From contig NC_015388.1 in NCBI RefSeq assembly GCF_000195295.1, positions 2,790,001 to 2,854,000 on the forward strand: a DNA stretch of 64,000 bases. The letters run 5' to 3'. Every line of letters begins with the position of its first letter. The first letter of the stretch is position 1. A program made the position numbers and the translations under genes. Source of the DNA: Desulfobacca acetoxidans DSM 11109. Its GTDB lineage: Bacteria > Desulfobacterota > Desulfobaccia > Desulfobaccales > Desulfobaccaceae. This document shows, in pieces, positions 55,134 through 63,858 of the stretch. The notes under the pieces are model-generated. The model was not told the origin of the DNA and did not search any database. It worked only from the letters and a program-made list of their open reading frames with translations.

Positions 55134-56422
55134 TAATGCTTAAAGGCCCGCTGGCCGGTGAACACCATGGCCGCCGGGGGCTGCGCCTCATTGCAGGCCT
55201 GAATGGACTCGAAGTCCCGCAGGGAGCCGCCGGCGTGGGCAATGGCCTGAATGCCCTGCCGGAGGGCGACGTCGACCCCGTCCCGGAAGGGGAAGAAGGC
55301 GTCGGAGATCATCGCGGCGCCGATGAGGCCGCCTTTGGCCGTCTTGGTCTCGGCGTCGATCTCATCCTTTAAGGCCTTGGCGGCCTTGCCCTGTTCGATC
55401 TCTAATTCCAGGTCCTTATAGGCCTTGCCCAACTTTTTGAAACAGAGGGCATCGGCGTACTTGATATAGGCCTTGTAGATGGCAATTTCGGCCACGCCCA
55501 CCCGGTCCTGTTCACCGGTGCCGATACCCACGGTGCAGCCATCCTTGACATAGAGAACGGAGTTGGACGTCACACCCTGCTCCACCTGCCAGCCGAAGAG
55601 CAAATCCTCTAGTTCTGCTGCGTTAGCCGGTCGGGTACGGTACTCCACTCCCTGATGGGTGGCCACCGCCGGTTTGAAGTCACTGACCTTTAAAATGGCA
55701 TTGAGCGGCGACTGCTGCACTACCAGACCGCCGTCGTTGAGGCTCTTGAACTCGACAAACCGGCGTTGGCATAAATCGGCCAGGCGGTCGAAGTGGGGAA
55801 TCTGGATGATGCGCAGGTCTTTTTTCACTTTCAGGATGTCCACCACCCCGGCCTCATAATCGGGCGCCGCAATCACCTCGAGATAGTTTTGCACCACCAG
55901 CTCCGCCGTGGTCCTGTCCATAGCCCGGTTGAAGACGGCGCAGCCCCCGAAGGCGGCGATGCGGTCGGCCATGTTGGCCCGGTCGTAGGCCTGGGCCAGG
56001 GTATCGCCGTAGGCGACGCCACAGGGATTGTTGTGTTTGACAATGACGACGCATGGTTTTTTCAGCAGAAACTTGATAATATTCAGGGAGTTGTCGATAT
56101 CCGTGAGGTTGGTCTTGCCGGGGTGTTTGCCGGCCTGGAGCATAGCCGCTTCGTCGATGGCGCTCACCATACCGTAGCCGGGCTCCAAAAAACGGCATCC
56201 CCCCAACTCCAGATGACCTTTCACCAATTCGTAGAGGGCCGCCTCCTGCCCCGGATTTTCGCCGTAGCGCAGACCCTTTTCGATGACCTCCCCGGTCTTG
56301 TCATCCGACAGCTTCCAGGTCCGCTTGCGGTATTTCAGCTTCTGGTCGCCGAACTCAATGGTAATCTTTTCTGGAAAATGGTCGTCCATTACAGTTCGGT
56401 ACATCTTCTTAATATCGTTCAT
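55133..56422 (-). CDS. Stand-alone AICAR transformylase (PurH C-terminal type)
   Basis: The 429-residue protein matches the AICAR transformylase domain: LRYGENPGQEAALYE, the catalytic VIVKHNNPCG, AFGGCAVFNRAMD, GIGTGEQDRVGVAEIAIYKA and SDAFFPFRDGVDVALRQGI. The IMP cyclohydrolase (MGS-like) domain of ordinary PurH is absent, so IMP closure must be carried out by another gene. It forms FAICAR from AICAR and formyl-THF (or formate in the archaeal manner). Confidence 0.92.
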   Translation of the reverse strand: MNDIKKMYRTVMDDHFPEKITIEFGDQKLKYRKRTWKLSDDKTGEVIEKGLRYGENPGQEAALYELVKGHLELGGCRFLEPGYGMVSAIDEAAMLQAGKHPGKTNLTDIDNSLNIIKFLLKKPCVVIVKHNNPCGVAYGDTLAQAYDRANMADRIAAFGGCAVFNRAMDRTTAELVVQNYLEVIAAPDYEAGVVDILKVKKDLRIIQIPHFDRLADLCQRRFVEFKSLNDGGLVVQQSPLNAILKVSDFKPAVATHQGVEYRTRPANAAELEDLLFGWQVEQGVTSNSVLYVKDGCTVGIGTGEQDRVGVAEIAIYKAYIKYADALCFKKLGKAYKDLELEIEQGKAAKALKDEIDAETKTAKGGLIGAAMISDAFFPFRDGVDVALRQGIQAIAHAGGSLRDFESIQACNEAQPPAAMVFTGQRAFKH

Positions 56423-56793
56423 TGCTCTCTCCCTGATCTGGAAATAATGACATCTAGGCCTGGGCGTAGATTGTATAAGAAGATGGCGTTTCTGACAATG
56501 AGCTTTCTCCTGCAGGACTGAGTGATTTTCATCCTGGTAGGTCTGGGATTGACCAGCTCATGGTCAATTTCCGGTATGGCACGTTAATTATTTAAAACAT
56601 AATATACTTAATTATATTAATGACATAAAAGCTTCTCTCAACGTTATTGTTTCATTTAGTGAACATTCTGTAATTTACCATCAGAGGATATATAAAAATA
56701 ATGCATATATTCAAATAGATACATACCTAGAAAAATGGCACAATATTTGCTCTTTAATCATATAGGGATATTCTTAAGAAAGGAGGCCATAGA
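56423..56793. other. Regulatory upstream region of the PEP-CTERM-type gene
   Basis: The 371-bp divergent gap is AT-rich from 56580 on. It contains a perfect sigma-54 promoter (listed separately). About 65 bp upstream of it is a CTGTAATTTACCATCAG element with an imperfect GTAA/TTAC palindrome, a possible activator site. Confidence 0.5.
56736..56751 (+). promoter_or_regulatory. Sigma-54 promoter
   Basis: TGGCACAATATTTGCT matches the RpoN consensus TGGCACRNNNNTTGCW at every defined position, with the GG and GC doublets correctly spaced. The downstream gene starts about 43 bp later. Confidence 0.85.
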
Positions 56794-57489
56794 TTGGTGA
56801 AAAGATTGAACAACAGATATGTGATGCTCCTTGCTTTACTCGTCATCTGGTTGGGTTTTACGTCCCCGCCGGCGAACGCTGTTGAGGTTTATTTTAACGA
56901 TTTTGAGGGGACAGCGCCGTGGGCGGAGTGGTCAGCCGGCGGGAAGGCCACCACCCCCAGCGGCCGTCACTTTTTGGGAACCCATGCCACTTATGGCTTT
57001 GGCAACGAAACCACCATCCTCACCCTCACCGGCCTGCCCAATCATACCCAGGCCACGGTCTCTTTTGATCTGTATATTATTCAATCCTGGGACGGCCAAA
57101 ACGCTTCTTATGGGACGGACTTTTGGTCTTTTCAGCCTCAAGGTGGTTCAGAATTCAAGACAACGTTCGGCATAGCAAATGGACCGCAGTCGTATCCCGA
57201 TCCCTATCCCGCTGACCATCCTGCGAGAACCGGTGAGAAAGAACATAATGCTCTCGGTTACGGATTTTATGGAGATTCTGTTTATCAACTAAGTTTTACC
57301 TTCGCACACAGCGGCGATCTGGCGGTGAGTTTCTGGGCCGCCGGACTACAGGGAATTACGGACGAGTCTTGGGGATTGGACAATGTGAAAGTTGAGGTAA
57401 ATGCGGCGGCGGTTCCGATTCCTGCCAGCCTGTTCCTCTTCGGTTCCGGGTTGTTGCGCCTGATCGGCATCAGGCGGAAAGGGCAGTAA
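56794..57489 (+). CDS. Secreted PEP-CTERM-type protein
   Basis: The start is TTG 56794 (seven bases after AGGAGG) or the GTG one codon later. The 231-residue protein has a signal peptide (about 1-29, ending PANA), a beta-rich outer domain (about 30-205), and a C-terminal sorting tail: VPIPASLFLFGSGLLRLIG then RRKGQ. This is the VPxP-hydrophobic-basic layout processed by exosortase for export to exopolysaccharide. The sigma-54 promoter upstream agrees with PrsK/PrsR control known for this class. Exosortase is not in the window. Confidence 0.85.
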   Translation: MVKRLNNRYVMLLALLVIWLGFTSPPANAVEVYFNDFEGTAPWAEWSAGGKATTPSGRHFLGTHATYGFGNETTILTLTGLPNHTQATVSFDLYIIQSWDGQNASYGTDFWSFQPQGGSEFKTTFGIANGPQSYPDPYPADHPARTGEKEHNALGYGFYGDSVYQLSFTFAHSGDLAVSFWAAGLQGITDESWGLDNVKVEVNAAAVPIPASLFLFGSGLLRLIGIRRKGQ

Positions 57490-57534
57490 CAGCGCTAAAC
57501 CTTATAACCTCTACACGTTATTGATGTCTCTTAA

Positions 57535-57566
57535 GGGGAGAGTCCCAGACTCTCCCCTCAATTTTT
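57535..57566 (+). terminator. Intrinsic terminator
   Basis: A perfect 9-bp stem GGGGAGAGT/ACTCTCCCC (57535-57543 with 57549-57557, loop CCCAG) is followed by TCAATTTTT, 46 bp after the PEP-CTERM-type gene. Confidence 0.85.
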
Positions 57567-57705
57567 CGGGGCCGGTCGGTAGCCAACTAATTGTCAATAA
57601 GTATAAATGGCTCACAAACCATGAAAAACGTTTACTGGCAGTACAGGTTTGCAGCCTGTACCGGAATAATTTGCCATATAACTGGAGGTCTAGGCTACTA
57701 CAGGA

Positions 57706-59091
57706 TTAGAACTCCGGCGGGACTTCTTCCGAAAAGTCATCGAACCGAGTGAATTGATTAGCGAAGTGTAGTTTAAAAACGCCGGTAGGGCCGTTGCGTT
57801 GCTTGCCGATGATAATCTCTGCAATCCCCTTGTCGGGAGAATCTTTCCGATAGACCTCATCCCGATAAATAAAGAGTATCACGTCGGCGTCCTGTTCGAT
57901 AGCGCCCGACTCGCGCAAATCCGCCAGTTGCGGCCGTTTATTCGGTCGTTCTTCTACCCGCCGGTTCAATTGCGAGAGGGCGACGATGGGAATGTTCAGG
58001 TCTTTAGCCAATGACTTGAGAGAGCGGGATATTTCCGAAATCTCCTGTTCCCGGCTGCTGCTGTCTCTCCGGCCGCGCATGAGCTGCAGATAGTCGATCA
58101 AGACAAGGCCCAGCTCTTTCTCGCGCATCAAGCGCCGGCATTTGGCCCGGACCTCGAGAACGGTCACAGCCGGGGTGTCATCGATATAAATGGGACAATC
58201 CATAAGTTTGCCCGCAGCCTCCTGCAGATGAGTCCATTGATCTCGGGTGAGAAAGGCGGCCTGTCGGAGTAGAGAGGCGTCTATGCGGCCGATAGCGCTC
58301 AGCAGGCGGCGGACTAACTGCTCTTTAGACATTTCCAGAGAAAAAATAGCCACCGGCGTGTGGGACGTGTGGGCCACATTATAGGCGATATTAAGGGCCA
58401 GGGCGGTCTTCCCCATGCTCGGGCGGGCGGCCAAAATAATCAAATCGGATTTTTGCAGCCCGGCGGTGAAACGGTCCAGATCCTGGAAATGGGTGGCCAC
58501 GCCCGAGGTGATTTCCTTCCGATCGTACAACTTCTCCAATAGGGAGATTTCGTTATCCACCAGTTTATTAAGGTCAAAAAAACCTTGCCGCATTCGAGCC
58601 TCAGCAATGGCAAAGATGCGGTTTTCGGCCTCATCTAAAAAAGTATCAACGTCGTCGATCTGCTCATAGCACTCGACGGCAATGCCATTACTGCAGTCAA
58701 TGAGCTGGCGCAAGATGGATTTTTCCAGGACAATTTTGCTGTAGTATTCGATATTGACCGCGGTTCCGACATTGTCGCTGAGAGAAGCCAGAAATCCGGG
58801 TCCCCCAACTGCATCCAGGAGCTGTCGATCGTGCAGCAGGGCCGTAACGGATACCAGGTCAACCGGTTCTCGGCGCTGATAAAGGTTCAGCATAATCTCA
58901 AAAATTTTTTGGTGGGTCTCGTGATAAAAATCATTGGGCGATAAGCTGTCGACAATCAGATCCAATGCTCCCGGTTTCAACAGGATGCCGCCCAGAACCG
59001 ACTGCTCTGCCTCTAGATTGGCCGGAGGCACCCGCCCCTCCGGAAGAGCAGGTTTTTTGCCTTGAGAAGACGCGGGAGTAAACCGGGTCAT
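57706..59091 (-). CDS. dnaB: Replicative DNA helicase
   Basis: The 461-residue protein has the N-terminal DnaB domain (PPANLEAEQSVLGGILL), the linker, and the RecA-like motor with Walker A AARPSMGKTALALN, FSLEMSKEQLV, LVLIDYLQLM (Walker B), QEISEISRSLKSLAKDLNIPIVALSQLNR and the Arg finger region. It unwinds DNA at the replication fork. No intein is present. AAGG lies seven bases before the ATG. Confidence 0.97.
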   Translation of the reverse strand: MTRFTPASSQGKKPALPEGRVPPANLEAEQSVLGGILLKPGALDLIVDSLSPNDFYHETHQKIFEIMLNLYQRREPVDLVSVTALLHDRQLLDAVGGPGFLASLSDNVGTAVNIEYYSKIVLEKSILRQLIDCSNGIAVECYEQIDDVDTFLDEAENRIFAIAEARMRQGFFDLNKLVDNEISLLEKLYDRKEITSGVATHFQDLDRFTAGLQKSDLIILAARPSMGKTALALNIAYNVAHTSHTPVAIFSLEMSKEQLVRRLLSAIGRIDASLLRQAAFLTRDQWTHLQEAAGKLMDCPIYIDDTPAVTVLEVRAKCRRLMREKELGLVLIDYLQLMRGRRDSSSREQEISEISRSLKSLAKDLNIPIVALSQLNRRVEERPNKRPQLADLRESGAIEQDADVILFIYRDEVYRKDSPDKGIAEIIIGKQRNGPTGVFKLHFANQFTRFDDFSEEVPPEF

Positions 59092-59355
59092 TGTCTTACC
59101 TTATAGATTATAAAGTATTATTAGCAGGTTAAATGGACGTGAAACTGCTGCCGAGGAAAATTACACATCCATATATTCACCTGTCTGGAATAAAAATTCA
59201 ACTAAAAAACCAGAACCTTTGACAAAAGGTCAACGTTCGAACTCGAAGTATTTCGCAGATAATTCTTTAAACAAAAAATCGGTTGCTCCGGTAGGTGGCT
59301 TGCGATACAATTCCCGGAAACATCGTCTTTTTGTGGTTTCAGAAGGAGCCCCGGT

Positions 59356-60288
59356 ATGGAAATCTTTATTTCCGGGTCATTGGCATATGATCGGATCATG
59401 GATTTTCCCGGCAAATTCGCCGACCATATATTGCCTGACAAGATTCACATCTTGAACGTTTGTTTTATGGTAAACGGTTTAACAGAAAAATTCGGCGGCA
59501 CGGCTGGGAATATCGCTTATAGTCTGGCGTTGTTGGAGGAACGACCTCTCGTACTGGCCTCTGCCGGCAAAGATTTTGGCAGCTATGAAGAATGGCTAAA
59601 GAAGCACAACCTGCCGCTCATCGGCATCAGAATTATTCCTGAGGAATTTACCGCCAGCGCCTATATCACCACCGACCAGTCCGACAATCAAATCACCGGT
59701 TTTAACCCCGGCGCCATGAAATACCGCTCCCTGTTCCAATTCGACGGCATCGATCCTGGTAAAGCAATCGCCATCATCGCCCCAGGAAATCTCGAAGACA
59801 TGCTCGGATATAGCCAGATTTACCGCGAGAAACAGATCCCTTATATCTTTGATCCGGGTCAATCCATCCCGGCCTGGCAGGAAGACCGCCTCGTGGAAAT
59901 GCTGACCGGCTCCAACCTGACAATCATCAATGACTATGAGTTGGAGATGATTATCAACAAGACCGGTCTGAGTAAAACCGAGTTGTTACAACGCACCGGC
60001 GCTCTCATCACCACCCTCGGAGAACAAGGATCAGTCATTCTGTCCGGTAAAGAAGAGGTGCGGATACCGGCGGTACCGGCATCTCAGGCGCTTGACCCTA
60101 CCGGTGCCGGGGACGGCTATCGGGCCGGATTGATCAAGGGTCTGGTTATGGGGTTTGGCCTGCAAACCGCCGCCCAGATCGGGGCTGTCTGCGCTACCTA
60201 TGCGGTGGAATGCCACGGTACCCAGGAGCACTATTTTACCCCGGAAGAGTTCTGGGAGCGCTACCGCACCCAATTCGGGGAAATTTAA
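59356..60288 (+). CDS. PfkB-family carbohydrate/nucleoside kinase (adenosine-kinase-like)
   Basis: The ATG follows AAGGAGCCCCGGT. The 310-residue ribokinase-fold protein has GSLAYDRIMDFPGKF, FGGTAGNIAYSLALL, and the catalytic DPTGAGDGYRAG with its base Asp near residue 250. The pattern is nearest to bacterial adenosine kinase-like members. It phosphorylates a sugar or nucleoside; the substrate is not certain. Confidence 0.87.
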   Translation: MEIFISGSLAYDRIMDFPGKFADHILPDKIHILNVCFMVNGLTEKFGGTAGNIAYSLALLEERPLVLASAGKDFGSYEEWLKKHNLPLIGIRIIPEEFTASAYITTDQSDNQITGFNPGAMKYRSLFQFDGIDPGKAIAIIAPGNLEDMLGYSQIYREKQIPYIFDPGQSIPAWQEDRLVEMLTGSNLTIINDYELEMIINKTGLSKTELLQRTGALITTLGEQGSVILSGKEEVRIPAVPASQALDPTGAGDGYRAGLIKGLVMGFGLQTAAQIGAVCATYAVECHGTQEHYFTPEEFWERYRTQFGEI

Positions 60289-60423
60289 CGGCGCGTTCGG
60301 TCTGTCCTGCAACCAACCGGGGGGGTAGTCATTTAATAGTAATATTACCCGAAATGGGGCACCATACCTCCGGCTAGCAACTCTTTTTTGTAGCGCCCCT
60401 GCGGCAGAGAAGACCAAGGGATC

Positions 60424-60768
60424 ATGAAGGCCATCATTGAAAATCTGCATACCCTGCCCCCCACCCGCCTGTTGCATCGCCTACAAGAGCTCTTCCAACA
60501 ATGGGGTATATATAAACAGAGGCTTATCGTTAACCACGAAGGAGAAAATTACCTCATCGCTTGCGATGAAGAGGCCTTCGTGGTCTACCGCCTGCTGCCG
60601 GCACACGGCAAATCCCCCGGCGCCCCTGGCTGGCCGGTCTGCCTTCTGACAGCCAACACCATGGCCGACGAATGCAGCCCACCCCATGACGGCGAAGATC
60701 ATTTTGCCAGCCGCCTGAGTTTGGCTGATTGGCTGGTTATTATCGAAGAGTTTTACGGTAAAACTTAG
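60424..60768 (+). CDS. Hypothetical protein (114 aa)
   Basis: The ATG follows AAGGGATC. The soluble protein has no signal or membrane segment and shows a helix (HTLPPTRLLHRLQELFQQWG), a strand pair (QRLIVNHEGENYLIACDEEAFVVYRLLP) and a C-terminal helix. No family is recognised. It ends within the 3' end of pabB, overlapping it by 4 bp on the opposite strand. Confidence 0.6.
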   Translation: MKAIIENLHTLPPTRLLHRLQELFQQWGIYKQRLIVNHEGENYLIACDEEAFVVYRLLPAHGKSPGAPGWPVCLLTANTMADECSPPHDGEDHFASRLSLADWLVIIEEFYGKT

Positions 60769-62222
60769 CCCCTCTTTAATCTTGAGGTTGCTGCGGCCGC
60801 CTTCACCGAATCCTTGTCCATTCCCCCCTGACCGATAATCTTAAACAGAGTCATCCCCTTGTGCAAAGTCTCCTCATATTCCGCCTCCTCCTCAGAGTCG
60901 TAGACAATACCGCCGCCGACGGCAAAATGCACCTGATCCTGGTAGCGGATGGCCGTTCGGATGGCGATGCTGAGATCAAGATTGCGGTGCAGTCCCAGGT
61001 AGCCGATAGACCCGCAATACACGTGCCGCACTACCGGCTCCAGCTCATCAATGATCTCCATGGCCCGAATCTTGGGACAGCCGGTGATAGAACCGCCCGG
61101 GAAGGTGGCCCGGAGAATGTCCACGTGGCTGCAGTCCGGACGCAACCCCCCGGTGACGATTGATACCAGGTGATAGACGTTCTCATAAGCCTCCAGACGT
61201 TTGTGTTCCTTCACCCCGATAGTTCCCCCGCAGCAGACCCGGCCCAGATCATTGCGCAGCAGGTCCACAATCATAGATAATTCGGCATCTTCCTTTAGAC
61301 TGGCCTCCAGCTCGCGCCGGAAGATGGCATCCTCCGACGGTGTTGCCCCTCGAGGTCTGGTCCCTTTAATGGGCCGGGTCTCTAAATATTCCCCCTGCCG
61401 GTGAAGAAAACGCTCCATGGAGGTGGAGAGAATCTGAAAGCCGCCGCAGTTGAGGTAGGCATAAAACGGTGCCGGATTGCGGTGGAAGAGTTGCAGGAGC
61501 AAGGTGTAAAAATCACCCTGAAAGGGAAAAGAAAAACGCTGCGAGAGATTCACCTGGTAGATATGCCCCTGCCGGATATACTCCCGCGTCCGGGCGACCG
61601 CCTGGAGATAACGCTCCCGATCGAACGTGCTCCTTAAGCGCCCCACCGCATATGAAGCCAGTCCGTGATCCGACTGCGCCAGGAGGTCCGCCAACTCCGG
61701 CTGATCCCGGCCACCTCCTGCCCGGCCACCGGGAGGTTCGTGCACCACCTGTATCTGCCAACAACGTCCTGCCCAACGGTCCTGCACTACCAATCGCCGG
61801 GGGAAGGCCCAGATCATATCCGGCAGGCCTAAATCATCCACTGCATCCTGGGGCAGCCGTTCCAGATGATTCTTCAGTTCATAGGCCAAGAACCCCACCC
61901 CCCCGGCGCTAAAGGGCGGTATCGGCGGCTCGCCCGGCAGCTCTAAACTGGCCAGGACCTCCGCCAACACGGTAAACGGATCGGCCTCCCGGCTCTGCAC
62001 CCCGGCCGCCGCCTGCACCGTTACCTGCCTTCCTTTGGCCTGCATGACCAGGTAAGGATCCCATCCCATAATAGAATAGCGGGAACAATCCAGAGAGCCC
62101 CCGGAGAGCAGCAGCATGGCATAGGGCGTCCGCCGCAGACCCCAAAAAAGGTTCTCCAGACCGCCAGGACCGGCCGGCAGGCTTAGAGGTCGGATAATCA
62201 GATCAACAACCCGCCCTACCAT
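60765..62222 (-). CDS. pabB: Aminodeoxychorismate synthase component I
   Basis: The 485-residue chorismate-binding enzyme reads RPIKGTRPRG at the motif that separates PabB (PIKGT, with Lys) from TrpE (PIAGT). The C-terminus has DLLRNDLGRVC, ATFPGGSITGCPKIRAMEIIDELE and GGGIVYDSEEEAEYEET. It aminates chorismate for p-aminobenzoate and folate. It starts 4 bp after pabA. A free anthranilate synthase role is less likely. Confidence 0.92.
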   Translation of the reverse strand: MVGRVVDLIIRPLSLPAGPGGLENLFWGLRRTPYAMLLLSGGSLDCSRYSIMGWDPYLVMQAKGRQVTVQAAAGVQSREADPFTVLAEVLASLELPGEPPIPPFSAGGVGFLAYELKNHLERLPQDAVDDLGLPDMIWAFPRRLVVQDRWAGRCWQIQVVHEPPGGRAGGGRDQPELADLLAQSDHGLASYAVGRLRSTFDRERYLQAVARTREYIRQGHIYQVNLSQRFSFPFQGDFYTLLLQLFHRNPAPFYAYLNCGGFQILSTSMERFLHRQGEYLETRPIKGTRPRGATPSEDAIFRRELEASLKEDAELSMIVDLLRNDLGRVCCGGTIGVKEHKRLEAYENVYHLVSIVTGGLRPDCSHVDILRATFPGGSITGCPKIRAMEIIDELEPVVRHVYCGSIGYLGLHRNLDLSIAIRTAIRYQDQVHFAVGGGIVYDSEEEAEYEETLHKGMTLFKIIGQGGMDKDSVKAAAATSRLKRG

Positions 62223-62226
62223 GATA

Positions 62227-62886
62227 TCAAAACTGTCCTGCCACGGCAGGCAAGGAAAAAGCAGCCGAGGTGGTTCGTTTAAGTCCGGAAAGCCTCCCTA
62301 CCGGCGCCTTGACCGCGAACCCCGGCGCCAGCCGCAGGAAATTAGCGGCCAGCTCCCGGCCGTACTCGGTAAGAAAAGACTCCGGGTGGAACTGCACCCC
62401 ATGGAGAGGATAACTCCAGTGGCTCAGTCCCATAATCACCCCATCAGCGCTGTAAGCCGTGACCATGAGCTCCTTGGAAGCCGGGCGGACCATAAGGGAG
62501 TGATATCGGGCAGCCCAGAACGGGCAGGGCAGCCCTTTAAACAATCCGATCCCTTGGTGGAAAATCTGATGTCGTTTGCCGTGCACCGGCACCGGGGCCG
62601 GCTCGGTAACGCCCCCAAAGACTTCATTAATCGCCTGCATCCCTAAACAGACGCCCAGGATGGGAAGAGTTTTATAAAAGTGAGCGATAACCGCCTTGCT
62701 AAGGCCAGCGTCCTGCGGCGCTTTGGGACCCGGAGAGATACAGAGCCAATCAGGCCGAAGGGCCTCAAGTTGGTTCAGGCTGACCTGGTCATGCCGGAAG
62801 ACCATGACCTCAAGCTCGAATTCAAAAAATAGCTGCACTAGGTTATAGGTAAAAGAATCATAGTTATCGATAATCACCAGCCGCAT
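62227..62886 (-). CDS. pabA: Aminodeoxychorismate/anthranilate synthase glutaminase component
   Basis: The start at MRLVIIDNYDSFTYNL (ATG 62884-62886) is conserved; a 20-residue upstream extension overlaps a terminator and is rejected. The 219-residue class I amidotransferase has the catalytic GVCLGMQ cysteine and HPESF His-Glu. It supplies ammonia to PabB and may also serve anthranilate synthase. The last 25 residues go past the usual end. Confidence 0.93.
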   Translation of the reverse strand: MRLVIIDNYDSFTYNLVQLFFEFELEVMVFRHDQVSLNQLEALRPDWLCISPGPKAPQDAGLSKAVIAHFYKTLPILGVCLGMQAINEVFGGVTEPAPVPVHGKRHQIFHQGIGLFKGLPCPFWAARYHSLMVRPASKELMVTAYSADGVIMGLSHWSYPLHGVQFHPESFLTEYGRELAANFLRLAPGFAVKAPVGRLSGLKRTTSAAFSLPAVAGQF

Positions 62887-62907
62887 GATCACCCCCAGAA
62901 AAGCAAA

Positions 62908-62934
62908 AGGCCACCCACTGAGTCTGGGTGGCCT
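62908..62934 (-). terminator. Intrinsic terminator between the PHP gene and pabA
   Basis: A perfect 10-bp stem (AGGCCACCCA with TGGGTGGCCT, 62908-62917 and 62925-62934) with a 7-nt loop is followed on the minus strand by TTTTGCTTTT. It ends PHP-gene transcription 55 bp after the stop. It also lies 22 bp before the pabA start, so it could act as an attenuator. Confidence 0.8.
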
Positions 62935-62988
62935 GCGCCTGAACATAACTCACTTATATTCTATTTAATCATCTCAAAAAGTCAATTT

Positions 62989-63858
62989 TTAAATCTTGCG
63001 GCCTAATTTTGCCTTCAGTTTCTCCACCAGTTTATAGGTCATAAAGCGCTGCTGTCTAACCTGCCCTAATTCAATGCCCGGTTTATTAGCCCCGTGGAAA
63101 TCCGAACCTCCGGTGCAGAGCAACCCCCATTCTTCCGCCAACCGGATAAAGGTTTCCTGCATGTCGGCTGAGTGTTCCGGGTAATAAACCTCCAGGCCAA
63201 CCAGTCCCCAATCCCGCAACTGGCCCAGTATCATTTTAAAATGTTGGATTGAAGTGTACTGGAGAGTGAAAGGATGAGCTAGAGACGCCACTCCCCCGGA
63301 GTCGTTGATCAAGCCGATGGCTTCCTGCGGTGGAAAACGGAATTTTCTCACGTAGGCCGGACCGCTATTACCGATATACCGTTCAAAAGCCTCGTGCAGG
63401 TCGGCCACATAACCCTTATTGAGCAGGACCCGGGCAATGTGGGGTCGACCCATCTGCCCGCTGCCACTGACTGCGGCCACCTCCTCTAACGTGATATCAA
63501 TTCCCAACCGGCGTAATTTGGCAATAATCTGTGGATTACGCTCGGCTCGGGCCCGTTGCAGCACCTGAAGCCGCTCGGCCAATCTTCGGTTGCGAAAATC
63601 GATGAAATAGCCCAAGATGTGCATAGAGCCCGGTTCATGTTCGGCACTGATCTCGATACCCGGGATCACTTCCAGCCCAACTTCCTTACCGGCTGCCAGG
63701 GCCTCCTCCAGTCCGTCGACGGTGTCGTGATCGGTCAGGGCTATCGCCTGCAATCCTCGGGACTTGGCCTTGATCACCACTTCCCGCGGGGAAAATGACC
63801 CATCGGAAGCGGTTGAGTGCACGTGCAGATCAACATATACTGTAGATTTATCTTTCAT
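62989..63858 (-). CDS. PHP-domain phosphoesterase (RNase AM/YciV-like)
   Basis: The 289-residue protein begins VDLHVHSTASDGSFSP, with TDHDTVDG, PGIEISAEH, LAHPF and GSDFHGANKPG, the full set of PHP metal ligands. Relatives hydrolyse 3',5'-nucleoside bisphosphates and trim 5' ends of RNA. It ends in a terminator before pabA. Confidence 0.92.
   Translation of the reverse strand: MKDKSTVYVDLHVHSTASDGSFSPREVVIKAKSRGLQAIALTDHDTVDGLEEALAAGKEVGLEVIPGIEISAEHEPGSMHILGYFIDFRNRRLAERLQVLQRARAERNPQIIAKLRRLGIDITLEEVAAVSGSGQMGRPHIARVLLNKGYVADLHEAFERYIGNSGPAYVRKFRFPPQEAIGLINDSGGVASLAHPFTLQYTSIQHFKMILGQLRDWGLVGLEVYYPEHSADMQETFIRLAEEWGLLCTGGSDFHGANKPGIELGQVRQQRFMTYKLVEKLKAKLGRKI

Noticed and set aside
60765-62222. 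Anthranilate synthase TrpE
   Set aside because: The PIKGT motif and pairing with the downstream-less pabA favour PabB; no trp genes are near.
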